Of a DNA stretch of 64,000 nucleotides, positions 23,028 through 32,321 are shown in pieces. The notes under the pieces were generated by a model. That model was given only the letters and a program-made list of their open reading frames with translations. It was not told the origin of the DNA and ran no database searches. A program made the position numbers and the translations under genes. The DNA is taken from positions 1 through 64,000 of the IMG/VR virus record IMGVR_UViG_3300028573_000017, one strand, 5' to 3'. Source of the stretch: a virus. Every line of letters begins with the position of its first letter. Position 1 is the stretch's first letter.

Positions 23028-23251
23028 GTCAGCAGCCCTCCAACAACGTCGCCGCCCTTGGCCGGCAACTGAGCCTCGTAATAGTCGATGACGTCTTTCA
23101 TCGACCTGGTGAAAGCGGCGGTCAGGTCGGCCTCCGCATGGAAAAAGCGCACCGGGAAGGTCCAGGAGAACACCTTCCCGTTTGTCAGCGTCTCGGTGAC
23201 GACGTGCGCACCCGATCCGTCCGACTTGATGGTCAGGTCCTTGAGCGGCAT
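23024..23251 (-). CDS. Hypothetical protein, 75 aa
   Basis: MPLKDLTIKSDGSGAHVVTE, then FSWTFPVRFFHAEADLTAAF: a small soluble protein of likely beta-then-helix fold, coupled to the membrane protein that follows. Family unknown. Confidence 0.6.
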   Translation of the reverse strand: MPLKDLTIKSDGSGAHVVTETLTNGKVFSWTFPVRFFHAEADLTAAFTRSMKDVIDYYEAQLPAKGGDVVGGLLT

Positions 23252-23255
23252 CGGA

Positions 23256-23561
23256 TCACTTCACGAAATGGCCGGTGACGCGGACGCCGCGGACGATCAC
23301 GGTGATGTCGCCGGACGGCTTGGCGAGCGACTGGATGCGAGCGGCGCCGAAGGTGGTCGGCTTGGCCAGCACGGCATCGCATATCGCCTGGGCGATGGCG
23401 ATTGGCTGGGTGAGCTTCGGCGATGCGTTGAGGACGTTAGCGATCGCCGCCGCCGTCGGCAGGAAGCCGCAAATCTTCACGGCATCGGCTTGGACGGTTC
23501 CGGCTGAGTTACAGCCGGCAAGCATAACGACGGGAGCCAGAGCGAGAAGAGCGAGACGCAT
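23256..23561 (-). CDS. Small lipoprotein
   Basis: A 101-aa protein with a type II signal peptide: MRLALLALAPVVMLAGCNSA, lipobox LAGC with Cys17 as the acylation site. The mature part has two more cysteines (KICGF, AICDAV). First gene after the terminator at 23605-23644. It could be an outer-membrane spanin subunit or a host-surface modifier. Confidence 0.75.
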   Translation of the reverse strand: MRLALLALAPVVMLAGCNSAGTVQADAVKICGFLPTAAAIANVLNASPKLTQPIAIAQAICDAVLAKPTTFGAARIQSLAKPSGDITVIVRGVRVTGHFVK

Positions 23562-23604
23562 GGAGGCGGTTTCCTTTCATGGTCGCGGCCCGCAGAGGGT
23601 ATCG

Positions 23605-23644
23605 CAAAATAAAAGGCCGCAGACTGTGCCTGCGGCCCGTTTTA
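23605..23644 (-). terminator. Intrinsic terminator
   Basis: GGCCGCAG (23615-23622) pairs with CTGCGGCC (23630-23637) over a 7-base loop. On the minus strand it is followed by TTTTATTTTG, a good U tract; the plus side also has CGTTTT. It lies after the 23668 gene and before the lipoprotein gene, so it should reduce read-through into the membrane-protein cluster. Confidence 0.85.
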
Positions 23645-23667
23645 CGCGAGAACTGGTTGAAACGCTA

Positions 23668-24306
23668 CTACGGCCCTCCGGGCTGTCCCGGAAGGGGCTG
23701 GTTAGCCGGCTGGCCGTTCTGCCCGTTGTAAGCGAACGCGCCCGCGTTGGACGTGCCCTGGGCGGTGGTGACGGTCACCCTGCCGCTACCGCCGGCCGGA
23801 ACCTTGGCGACAATCGTGGTGTCGTTCGGTACCGAGAAGTCGGTCGAGGCGACGGCCGAGCCGCCGAAGTCAACCGATTCGGCTCCGGTGAACGCCTTGC
23901 CGGTGATGGTGACGCTATCGCCGACGTTGCCCGAGGTGGGGTCGATGCCGGTGATGAACGGGGTCGGGAGATTGTCCACGGGCGCCGGATTGATCGGGGT
24001 GCCGTCCGCCGAGATAGCCGAGGTGATGTCGGCGAGGTCGTTGTGGAACTTGACGTGCAGATCGTCGATCTTGGCCTGAACGTCCGCCGGGACGCCGGGG
24101 TTGCTGCCGAGCGCCTGAAGCTCCGCAAGCAGCGCGCCGGCAAGGTGAATGAGCTGTACGGTACCGTCCTTGAGGGAGGCTTCGTCGGTTTCGATGTCGT
24201 CGATGCTGGCCATAATTCCCGTTTCCTTCTGTTCGATGGAGATGAGGCGGACGAGAACACGCCGCAACAGGGCCTCGATCCGGTCAAGCTGACGATGTTC
24301 AAACAT
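23668..24306 (-). CDS. IPT/TIG-domain virion or surface protein
   Basis: The 212-aa frame has a helical N-terminus (RQLDRIEALLRRVLVRLISI), a second helical part from an internal Met at 24213 (MASIDDIETDEASLK), and an immunoglobulin-like IPT/TIG domain near residues 115-190 (GIDPTSGNVGDSVTITGKAF), then a Gly/Pro tail. Such domains decorate virions and aid attachment. The 24213 start has a weak AAGGA, so a 181-aa form is possible. Confidence 0.7.
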   Translation of the reverse strand: MFEHRQLDRIEALLRRVLVRLISIEQKETGIMASIDDIETDEASLKDGTVQLIHLAGALLAELQALGSNPGVPADVQAKIDDLHVKFHNDLADITSAISADGTPINPAPVDNLPTPFITGIDPTSGNVGDSVTITGKAFTGAESVDFGGSAVASTDFSVPNDTTIVAKVPAGGSGRVTVTTAQGTSNAGAFAYNGQNGQPANQPLPGQPGGP

Positions 24307-24348
24307 GAGAGCGTGGCTTTACCACAGTTCTCATCAACGCGCGAGGGA

Positions 24349-27300
24349 CTACTTTGTGCCTGCCCTGAGCGGTGCCAGCTTGGCCGCCGTCGCGTCGCGC
24401 GGGATGTGCGGGTACTTTGCCATCAGCACGCCGATCGCCGCCTCCCGCGCCTGCCGGAACTGCTCCTGCAGGGTGTCGTGCTTCGCCTCAAGCGAAAGCG
24501 TCTGCCAGTCCGGTGACCGCACGATGACGTCGAGCTGGTGCTTGGCCAGCCGGCCGGCGAGCCGCGCGTAGTCGTCGTATTCCTGCGGGGTGAGGGTGAC
24601 GCCGCGCACCTTCTTGTCAACCGCCGCCGGGAAATAGTTGTTTCTGAGCAGCGCCTGGGTCGTCGGGTCGTTGTTCACCTTCTGCATGTAGATCGCGGTG
24701 AAGTCGCCGATGCCGCGGAGATTGGGCAGCGGCTCGCCCCATATGTCGCGCCGGGGCAGCAGCGTCTCGGACAGACCGGGCACCTTGTTCTTGATCGCGT
24801 CCATGATGGTGCGCGCCTGCCGAGAATAGGGGTCCGACTGGCGGGCGAGTTGCGCCAGGCCGACCGAATAGGGCACGAACGACGCAATGAAGTTGCGGAT
24901 GTACGACTGCCCGTAGCGACCGGGATCCTCTACCGCCTGCATCAGTTGGGCGGGCCCGCGCATGAAACTCTCGTCGAGCACGTTCTGGGTGAAGCCGTGC
25001 ATCAGCGCGGCGCCGGCCGTCTGCAGGTCGCCCTCGATCGCCGCATGGGCGACGTCGTACATATCGGCCGAGATGCTGGCGAGCATGCCGAGCGGGCCGA
25101 GGCGGTTCATCTGGTACCAGGTATTGCCGATCTTGATGCTGTGGGCCTGATTGCCGGCGAGCCGCCACACCGCCGCCTTGTTCGGATCGGACGGGCCGGA
25201 GCCGCTCACCAGTCCCTCGCCGGCGAGAGTGCCAAAGGCGACGGACAGACCGGTTCCGACCAGCATCCGCGCCATCGCCATGTCCTGCGCGATGTTGCCG
25301 TTCTTGCCCATGATGTCCGCGCGTATCTCGCGGGAGAGCAGCCCGACCGGAGTGCGCTGCACAATCGACTGGTCGATGATGTTGCCGCCGATGTGAACGA
25401 ACGGATCGATGAACTTCAGGATCGGCATGCCGAGAATGCGCGTGTTGGTCAGCCGGCTGAGCGCCTGGACGAAGGCGCTGCCCTTGCCCATGAGGGTGAG
25501 ATCGGTCGCGATCGTGCGCGCCGCGGCCATCGTTTCCGGCGCCGGGTTCTGGCGTAGGTCGGCGACGCGAGCCTCGAAGGCCGGACCCTGCAGCCCTTCC
25601 TCCGCCGCCTGGCGGAAGACCATGGCGTTCTTGGCCATCGAGTAGTTGACCGTCCGGAAGAAGCTGTGGATGGCCGCGATAAACCGGCTGGGCAGGCGGG
25701 CGAGCGTCCCGACCGGCAGTATCGGCACGCCATGGATCGCAACGTCCGGAATGGCGCCGAGCGGCGAGTAATTGAGGCCAAGGAGTGGCGCGCCCGGCTC
25801 GCCGCCGGCGCCGATCAGCGTCCCGGTCGAGATGATGCCGTCGCGGATGCCGCGAGCCGCGCCAAAGAGGCCGCTGCCAAGGTCGGAATATCGGAACGCC
25901 TCGTCGATCGCCGCTCCGGGAACGCCGCTGGTGTTGGGCTGGAACGGCAGCGCCCGAACCTTCTCGCCGGGGAGCAGCGTAGTTACGCCGGTGCGGAAGG
26001 CATCCACCGCCGCTTTCAGCGCCGACGGTATCGAGCGCCCGGCCGCCGCCAGTTGCTCGCGCACCTCGCCGAGATGAACCACCTCGCCGGTGCGCCCGCC
26101 CGCCCGTCGCGCCGCGCCAATGAGCGCCGCAACGCCGGTCTCGGGAACCGCCTTCTCGAGCGCGAGGATGGTATTGCCGACGGAATAGGTGATGTGGGTG
26201 GTCGGGCCTGAGATCAGGCCGTTGATCCAGTATTCGAGCAGCATGTCCCAGAAGCCGCGCTTGCGGGAATCGCGGACGAACTTCGACACGCTCTCCGGAT
26301 CGCCAAGCAAGGAGCCGAGTTTCGCTTCGGCCCGCAACTGGAACAGGGTGCGCGCGGTTGCAGTGCGAAGGAACTGGTCGACGCCGGCCGCCTGCGTCTC
26401 GCCGATCAGCGAGCGGAACGCGCGGAGAGCTCGCCCGGCTTCGGCCGTCAGTCCGGCCACCTGTGCCTGAATCATCTGGTGACGGGCCTTGGCACGGGCA
26501 TACTCGAGCACGTCTTCATCGGTTCCGGCGGCCGCCTTCTTCATGGCATCGGCGGTCGTCGTCGCCGATTGCAGCAGGAGTTTACGCGCGGCAACCACCT
26601 GCTCCGCGTTGAACGCCTCGCCCAGCCGCCGCTGCGACAGTTGCGCCGCGTCCATGCCGAGGGCGTCGGCGAGGTCGAGAACCTGCCCGTCCGTGATGAC
26701 GCCACGACGGTCGCCGATGAAATCGTTGTTGGCGTTGGCGGCGTCACGGATCGCCTGTGCGACTTCGGTCAGGTTGGTAAGGTTGTCGATCCGAATGTTT
26801 CCGGCTTTGTCGACGAGGGGGCTTTCCCGGGCGTCGAACCGGTTGGCTGGCTCTGGGGCAAGGGGTTGAGGCCGAGCATTTTCAGAAGCGCCGGGTCGCT
26901 GAGACCGTAGTCCGGCTCCAGGCTCTTCTCGTCCTGCGCCTCCAGTCCCTCCTGATACGCCAGCGCCTTCTTCCACGCGCGGGCCGCCGCCTTCGACGAC
27001 TGCGCCACGTTCGTCGCCACCGCCGACGCCTGGGGCGAGAGGCCCGGGCTCGTTGCCACCGCCGCCCACCTCTGGCTGTCCGCCTCCGCCTGCGCCACTT
27101 TCTCCGGCAGGCTCGGTTCCGGCTGCGGCTTGTCTTGCTGCTTCGGCTTTGGCGATTTCATTTTGCACCTCCGGCGGCTGGTCGGCCAAGTATCGATCGC
27201 GTTCGGCCGCTATCCGGTCGCCGATGCCGTGGGCTTCCGATGGATGGGCCTCGGCAGCATCGGCCGCGTGAATGGCGGCAAGGGAAACGTTGGCCTCGCG

Positions 27301-30300
27301 CTCCGGTGCGACCACCGTGCGCTGCGGCTCCTCGGCCAGCAGGCGGTCGAACACGCCGCGAATGTCGTCGCTGATCGGGGCACCGAGACCCTTGATGGTC
27401 TGGTAGATCGAGGTCAGCCATGACTTGAATTGGGCGAAGACGCGGGCGAGCGCGGACGACGGCGCCACGCCCTCGCGCATGTACTGCTCGAAGCCGCGAG
27501 CGAACTTCTCGTGTTGCGCGGTCTTCAGGGGCGCGTCTTTCTCCGCGCCTATCCAGCGCTCGGCCGTTCGCGCGTCGGCGATGATCTGATCGCTGGCGGC
27601 CGGGTGCGCTGCGTCACGTCGCAGTTCTTCGAGCCACTGATGCCCGACTTCGTGGATGAGGGTCGACGCGTCGGCCTCGGCGAACATCTTGATGATCGGG
27701 CGGCGGCCTTCGGCGAGGGTGATCGAGCCTTTTTTCGCTGGCTGAAACAGTTCGCGCTGGGCACGGTCGGCAAACAGGCCACCGGCCTGCTCCTCGACGG
27801 GCGCCTGTCCGCCCTTGCGCATCATCGACTGCCGGGCGCGCAATGCGGCCTCCGCGCGCTGGCGCTCGGACCGCACCTGCCGAGCGGCCTCCTCGCGGGT
27901 AAGCGCCTCGGCACCGGGGATGACCAGTTGCGGCAGTCCCTCGGCACCCGGCTCCTCCGGCTGCTTCTCCTGAAACAGTTCCGTCTCTACAGGAGCGGGC
28001 TGTCCTTCGCGCTCTCCTGCTGCGCCAGGCTCAACGCTGCCAGCGTTTGGCCTTGCGTCCAAGCGTCCTTCAATTGCTGACCGGACAGCCCCAATGAATT
28101 CACGGGCGGCTTCTCCGGGCTTGAGCTCCCCGGCTTTAAGGCGGCGGGCGACGGCGCTGAGGGCGTCGCTGACCGGGCCCGCGTGGAATGCGAGCGAGGT
28201 GAGGCTTTCTGTGGCTTTTTCATCGGCGGTCAGCCTTCCTACGTTTGCCTGCTGGTCGAGTACGTTTTCGCCGACGCCGTGAATTCGCTCGGCCTCGTCG
28301 ACCAGAGTGCGGAATGCGTTCTTGTCCTTGCGGAGTTGCTTCAGCGCCTCGTCGGCGATCTTGGCGCGCTCGAGGACGATGCTGTTGGCGAACGACTCCT
28401 CGCCGAACAGGCCGCCCTGCCGCGTCTCCGGCGTAGTGCCCGACGCGAGCATGTCCTTCACGATCATCTCGGCCTGGGTAACGTTCTCCGGCTTGGTGGC
28501 GTTGAGCACGCGCACGGCTTCCATCTGCTGTGCCGGATCGGCGACCAGACGCCCGATGATGGCAGCGTGTGAGGCTGGGATAACCCCGTTCACGGCAGCG
28601 CCGAAGGCTTCCGGCGACAGGCGGGCGAGTGCCTTGCCCTCACGTACCAGCGTCGAACGCGGCGGCAGAGGGGGCAGTTCGATGCCCGATTCCGCAGCCG
28701 CGCGGAGCACCTTCGCCGCGTCTATCGAGGTTCCGGTGCCCTCAGCAATGTTCTTGACGCCTGCAATGGCGCGGGCAGCCGCCTCCGTCATCCCCTGCTT
28801 GGCGTCGAGCACGAACGCATTGAGTTTGATGCCGGGCTGATTCGCGCTGAGGCGCTTGGCGAGTGCAAGGCGCTGATGGCCGTCGGCGATCCAATCCTTG
28901 CCGTTCACGTCGCGGAAGACCAGCGCGGTGCCGGCCAGCCGTGGGTCCCACTTCTCGACGCCTTGCAGGCGCTCGGTGACGCCGTGTTCGTTGCCGCCGG
29001 ATTTGAACTGGAAGCGCTTGGCGTCGACGCCGATGGTAGCCGGATCCAGCGCTTCGATGCCGCCCTCGGATACGGCTGACGGCTGCGCGGGCGCTTGTGG
29101 AGCGGCTGGCGGTTCGACAGGTGCGGTCGGCGGTGCTTCGGCGACCGGCTGCGGTGCGGGCGCCTCGGGTACCGGTTGTGGCGCCGGGACGGCAGCCGGA
29201 GTGGCCTGTGCCGCTGGTGCCTGCTCGGCTGGTGCGGCAACAGGCGGCGGCGCCGACTTACGGATGGCCGCCACTTCCTGCTCGCTGACCTTGCGGCCGT
29301 AGAGCGTCGAGATTTCCGCGTCCGACATTCCGGCGGCGATCGTGCGCTCGACCGGCTTAAGCAATCCCTGAGCGGCCGCCTTGGCGCGGGCAGCGGCACC
29401 GTCGGCCGGTTCCGGCGTCCGCGACGGCAGGTTCGGCTCGGCCACGGTCGGCATGAGCGGGGCCTTGCCGCCGGCCCGGATGATCGGCCCTTCCGACTCG
29501 AAGAGCGCCAGCGGTCCGCCGATTGCTCCCTGCATGCGGGCGGCGCGGGTCTTGTAGCGCTGGGCGATCAATTCCGCGTTGGCGCGGGCTTCCTCCGGCG
29601 GGCGACCAGCGGCGATCAACTGGTCGTTGACCGTCTTGGCGATCGCGTCGACCTGCGTCTGGATGCTGCCCGGCGCGTGGTCTGCCCTCTTGGCTTGCGC
29701 TGCTAGTTCCTTTGGAAGAGTGAACTCCGCGTTTGTAGCTGCTCCCGCCGTGTTGACGTACTTTGACGCCTGTTCCGTAGGAATATCGACATACGAAAGA
29801 TCGCCTCCGTAGGCTTTGCGGAACGGCAGCGCGAGCCCCGGCAGGTCGTTGGTGAATTGCGGGTTCTGTCCCGTCTCCCCGGGCCGGTTGCCGCGCCATA
29901 GACGGGTCATGCCGGCGGCTGGCGGCGGCAGGTTTCGGTTGATCTCCTCGGCGTCGCGCCGGAACTGCACAATTGGCGCTTCCTTCGGCTGAGCCGCTCC
30001 CGCTTGAGGCGTAGGCGCCGCTGCCTCGCGGATGGCCTGCGTAGCGGCCTCGGTGCGGTCCAGTGCCTCGTGATCGACCGTCTCGGTGTTGGCCGCGTCC
30101 GCCGCGCGCCGGTATGCCGCCGACAACTGCGGCACCATGTCGCGCATGGCAACGTCCGTTTCCATCACCTTTTGCCGCAGCGCGGTCATTTCCGGGGTGT
30201 CCGCGCCTTGTCCGGTCGAAAACGCCTTCTGCCGCTCGGTCAGTTCGTTGACCTCCGCCTGGGCATCCCTGACCTGTGCGCGGAGCGCGCGAGCCTCATG

Positions 30301-31614
30301 GCCGCCTGTGTAGCCACCACGACCGGCCACATGTTCGTCCAGACGGGCCTGCAGCCCCGCCAGCCGCTCGGTGGCCGTCTGCACCGCCTCGGCCGGTGGA
30401 TTGGCCAGCGACGCCAGTTGCGAGCGCAGGGCCTCGCGCTGGGCCGACAGGGCGTCATAAGCCTGAAAGGTCTCCGGCTCCATGCGTCGGGCAACCGCGT
30501 GCACGTCCGGCTCGATCGGCTGCGGGCGGAGAAGCGCACTCTCGGTACGGGCGGCGTCCTGTGCCGTCATGGCCGATTCGGGGGACTGCGCGTGCGACCC
30601 CATGAACACGTCTTCGGTAATCCCGGCGCCCATCACCTTGGCGTCCGCGGCCTGGGCGACGGTCAGTGGTTCCTCGCCGACGGGCGCGGTCGGTGGCTTA
30701 TACCCGGGGAGGTCTTCGACGCGGGTGGCGAGCGGTTCGGTCGGCACGTTCGCGCGGAATGGCTCGCCGCCAAGCCAGCGAAGGGCGTCACCGCCGACGT
30801 GCGCAGCGGATGAACCAGCCCCGACGATTGCCTTGCCCAATCCCATCGGCTCGTTGAAGATCAGGCCGAACCCGGTCGCAATGGCGACATGCGCCCAATC
30901 AACCGAGTTGCCGCCCTGCACCTCGTTCGCCGTCTCCATGCCGCCCATCATGGCGCCGCCGAACAGGCGTGCGGTCAGTGGGTTGGCGACGATCTTCTGC
31001 CAGGCTGTCGCATTCTCCGGCAGCGCCTTTGCCGCCATCGAGAAACTTCCCGGACGCATGGCGAGCGCGTAGGGCACGAGGCCGCCAAGGAATGATGCGG
31101 TCGGGTGGTATTCCTGATCGAGTTGCTGCTGGCGATCGCTGACGCCGAGGGCGTCGACCCACGACTCCGGCAGTTGATGCAGGACCCAATTCTGAACATC
31201 GGAAACTGCTCTAGCCCCTAGTATGCCGCCTGCAACGGCACCGGTGAACCCGCCGATAAGACTTCCCCACGGTCCGGCCACACTACCGATTTCGGCACCA
31301 GTCTCTGCTCCGTAACCGGCCGCCGCCAAACTTCCGGCTCCTGGAAGGGCACCAAGCTCCATCCCGTGCACGAAGCTGGTCGGGTTGGAAGTCTGCTCCT
31401 CCGGCGTCGTCAGAATGTCCTTGAACGGGTCGGTGCCGTTATTCTTCTCGAACGCCTGCGCGGGCGTATCCTCGCCGGCCGGGCGCGCGGGAGCGCCGGT
31501 GCCGAGGAGGTCGGCAAACGGGTCCGGCCCGTCCGGTCCCGGCGGAGCGGTGGGCGCCGAAGCCTGTGCGTCGTCTGGAGGTGGCCGGCCGATGCCGGTA
31601 AAGCCGGTGGGCAT
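24349..31614 (-). CDS. Giant polyvalent virion protein (ParB-like and HExxH regions)
   Basis: A 2421-aa protein. The N-terminus is Pro-rich with two DPF-[AK]-D-[LI]-L motifs, then a Gly/Ala-rich hydrophobic region. Near residues 850-960 is a ParB-like segment (GKDWIADGHQRLALAKRLSA). Near 1320 is STLIHEVGHQWLEEL, an HExxH metalloprotease-type motif found in large polyvalent proteins. A C-terminal block near 1800 (YWINGLISGPTTHITYSVGN) is also typical. These proteins are ejected into the host with the DNA. A Gly-rich linker overlaps a second gene (26769-27161). Confidence 0.8.
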   Translation of the reverse strand: MPTGFTGIGRPPPDDAQASAPTAPPGPDGPDPFADLLGTGAPARPAGEDTPAQAFEKNNGTDPFKDILTTPEEQTSNPTSFVHGMELGALPGAGSLAAAGYGAETGAEIGSVAGPWGSLIGGFTGAVAGGILGARAVSDVQNWVLHQLPESWVDALGVSDRQQQLDQEYHPTASFLGGLVPYALAMRPGSFSMAAKALPENATAWQKIVANPLTARLFGGAMMGGMETANEVQGGNSVDWAHVAIATGFGLIFNEPMGLGKAIVGAGSSAAHVGGDALRWLGGEPFRANVPTEPLATRVEDLPGYKPPTAPVGEEPLTVAQAADAKVMGAGITEDVFMGSHAQSPESAMTAQDAARTESALLRPQPIEPDVHAVARRMEPETFQAYDALSAQREALRSQLASLANPPAEAVQTATERLAGLQARLDEHVAGRGGYTGGHEARALRAQVRDAQAEVNELTERQKAFSTGQGADTPEMTALRQKVMETDVAMRDMVPQLSAAYRRAADAANTETVDHEALDRTEAATQAIREAAAPTPQAGAAQPKEAPIVQFRRDAEEINRNLPPPAAGMTRLWRGNRPGETGQNPQFTNDLPGLALPFRKAYGGDLSYVDIPTEQASKYVNTAGAATNAEFTLPKELAAQAKRADHAPGSIQTQVDAIAKTVNDQLIAAGRPPEEARANAELIAQRYKTRAARMQGAIGGPLALFESEGPIIRAGGKAPLMPTVAEPNLPSRTPEPADGAAARAKAAAQGLLKPVERTIAAGMSDAEISTLYGRKVSEQEVAAIRKSAPPPVAAPAEQAPAAQATPAAVPAPQPVPEAPAPQPVAEAPPTAPVEPPAAPQAPAQPSAVSEGGIEALDPATIGVDAKRFQFKSGGNEHGVTERLQGVEKWDPRLAGTALVFRDVNGKDWIADGHQRLALAKRLSANQPGIKLNAFVLDAKQGMTEAAARAIAGVKNIAEGTGTSIDAAKVLRAAAESGIELPPLPPRSTLVREGKALARLSPEAFGAAVNGVIPASHAAIIGRLVADPAQQMEAVRVLNATKPENVTQAEMIVKDMLASGTTPETRQGGLFGEESFANSIVLERAKIADEALKQLRKDKNAFRTLVDEAERIHGVGENVLDQQANVGRLTADEKATESLTSLAFHAGPVSDALSAVARRLKAGELKPGEAAREFIGAVRSAIEGRLDARPNAGSVEPGAAGEREGQPAPVETELFQEKQPEEPGAEGLPQLVIPGAEALTREEAARQVRSERQRAEAALRARQSMMRKGGQAPVEEQAGGLFADRAQRELFQPAKKGSITLAEGRRPIIKMFAEADASTLIHEVGHQWLEELRRDAAHPAASDQIIADARTAERWIGAEKDAPLKTAQHEKFARGFEQYMREGVAPSSALARVFAQFKSWLTSIYQTIKGLGAPISDDIRGVFDRLLAEEPQRTVVAPEREANVSLAAIHAADAAEAHPSEAHGIGDRIAAERDRYLADQPPEVQNEIAKAEAARQAAAGTEPAGESGAGGGGQPEVGGGGNEPGPLAPGVGGGDERGAVVEGGGPRVEEGAGVSGGTGGAGREEPGAGLRSQRPGASENARPQPLAPEPANRFDARESPLVDKAGNIRIDNLTNLTEVAQAIRDAANANNDFIGDRRGVITDGQVLDLADALGMDAAQLSQRRLGEAFNAEQVVAARKLLLQSATTTADAMKKAAAGTDEDVLEYARAKARHQMIQAQVAGLTAEAGRALRAFRSLIGETQAAGVDQFLRTATARTLFQLRAEAKLGSLLGDPESVSKFVRDSRKRGFWDMLLEYWINGLISGPTTHITYSVGNTILALEKAVPETGVAALIGAARRAGGRTGEVVHLGEVREQLAAAGRSIPSALKAAVDAFRTGVTTLLPGEKVRALPFQPNTSGVPGAAIDEAFRYSDLGSGLFGAARGIRDGIISTGTLIGAGGEPGAPLLGLNYSPLGAIPDVAIHGVPILPVGTLARLPSRFIAAIHSFFRTVNYSMAKNAMVFRQAAEEGLQGPAFEARVADLRQNPAPETMAAARTIATDLTLMGKGSAFVQALSRLTNTRILGMPILKFIDPFVHIGGNIIDQSIVQRTPVGLLSREIRADIMGKNGNIAQDMAMARMLVGTGLSVAFGTLAGEGLVSGSGPSDPNKAAVWRLAGNQAHSIKIGNTWYQMNRLGPLGMLASISADMYDVAHAAIEGDLQTAGAALMHGFTQNVLDESFMRGPAQLMQAVEDPGRYGQSYIRNFIASFVPYSVGLAQLARQSDPYSRQARTIMDAIKNKVPGLSETLLPRRDIWGEPLPNLRGIGDFTAIYMQKVNNDPTTQALLRNNYFPAAVDKKVRGVTLTPQEYDDYARLAGRLAKHQLDVIVRSPDWQTLSLEAKHDTLQEQFRQAREAAIGVLMAKYPHIPRDATAAKLAPLRAGTK
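26769..27161 (-). CDS. Embedded overlapping gene, 130 aa
   Basis: Same strand but a different frame from the giant gene. ATG 27161 is preceded by GGAGG at 27172-27168 with a six-base spacer. The product (MKSPKPKQQDKPQPEPSLPE, then QSSKAAARAWKKALAYQEGL) looks protein-like. Most of its codons end in G or C from about 27140 to 26850, as in real genes here, whereas the giant frame in that stretch is Gly-rich and lacks this bias. Either an embedded gene or two compensating frameshifts. Confidence 0.5.
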   Translation of the reverse strand: MKSPKPKQQDKPQPEPSLPEKVAQAEADSQRWAAVATSPGLSPQASAVATNVAQSSKAAARAWKKALAYQEGLEAQDEKSLEPDYGLSDPALLKMLGLNPLPQSQPTGSTPGKAPSSTKPETFGSTTLPT

Positions 31615-31796
31615 CAGCGCCCTTTATTAGGTGGTCGTTTCAGCGGCGGACGCGGTGTTTCCAAAGGTACCACGCCGACTTGTCCCATCTCACGGATTAC
31701 GACAGATCGTTTCATAAGCGCAAATAGGTCGGGCTTCGACAGCCAGCCCGGCGCGTCTGCGGGGGAAACAATGCGATGGATTAGGCGCGGGGTCAT
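31614..31796 (-). CDS. Small hypothetical protein, 60 aa
   Basis: MTPRLIHRIVSPADAPGWLS, ending PRPPLKRPPNKGR; its TGA overlaps the giant gene's ATG (TGATG). The last 13 residues resemble the end of the 31810 product (PKPPMKWPSNRVR), and the nucleotides of the two ends are also alike, suggesting duplication. Confidence 0.5.
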   Translation of the reverse strand: MTPRLIHRIVSPADAPGWLSKPDLFALMKRSVVIREMGQVGVVPLETPRPPLKRPPNKGR

Positions 31797-31809
31797 GGCA
31801 GCCTCCTAC

Positions 31810-32067
31810 TCAGCGCACTCTATTAGACGGCCATTTCATTGGTGGTTTCGGTTCTACTGATGGGGCTAAAAATGTCACTTCTTCTGGACGAATATGCAGG
31901 GCGCCTTCCGCCAACGTTTCAAGGCGCTGCCTTTCCATTGCCCGGTACACCGCCTTTGCCACATAGTCTGCACTATTCTCCAGACCGCCGGGGTTGACGT
32001 ACTCCTCCAAGCAATCCGTGCCGGCCCGCGCCATCTCACTGGTGATTTTTGTATCATTGTCTCTCAT
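31810..32067 (-). CDS. Small hypothetical protein, 85 aa
   Basis: MRDNDTKITSEMARAGTDCL, then a helical middle (YVAKAVYRAMERQRLETLAE) and the PKPPMKWPSNRVR end shared with the 31614 product. It lies between a duplication scar and the giant gene. The central part resembles small phage proteins of unknown role. Confidence 0.55.
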   Translation of the reverse strand: MRDNDTKITSEMARAGTDCLEEYVNPGGLENSADYVAKAVYRAMERQRLETLAEGALHIRPEEVTFLAPSVEPKPPMKWPSNRVR

Positions 32068-32088
32068 AAGTATTACTCCGTTACACGA

Positions 32089-32305
32089 TTAAGGGGTGAA
32101 ATCTCCAAGCGGTCGGTTCGGATCGAATGGCGGAGCCGCTGGCGGGGGACGGGCTGGCGCGGCTGCGGGCGGCGGAGCGGCGGCGACCGGCGCGGAGGAG
32201 GTCGGCAAACGGGTCCGGCCCGTCGGGTCCCGGCGCAGTGGCCGCCGGTGGTGCCGGAGCCTCTGCTGTGTCAGTTCCCGGAGGTGGCCGACCGATGCTT
32301 ACCAT
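32089..32305 (-). pseudogene. Duplication scar: giant-protein N-terminus fused to core-protein C-terminus
   Basis: From 32305 the minus strand reads MVSIGRPPP...GPDGPDPFADLL, a copy of the giant protein's start (GIGRPPP...GPDGPDPFADLL). In another frame, ending at TAA 32089-32091, it reads PPPAAPPFDPNRPLGDFTP, a copy of the core hydrolase C-terminus (PPPPAAPFNPNQPLGDFTP). It is therefore the out-of-frame joint of an old tandem duplication. Confidence 0.7.
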
Positions 32306-32321
32306 CGGCGCACTCTATCGC

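Noticed and set aside
23275-31860. Several long plus-strand frames opposite the giant gene
   Set aside because: All are antisense shadows of the 2421-aa frame, rich in Arg, Gly and Ala, with no recognisable domain.
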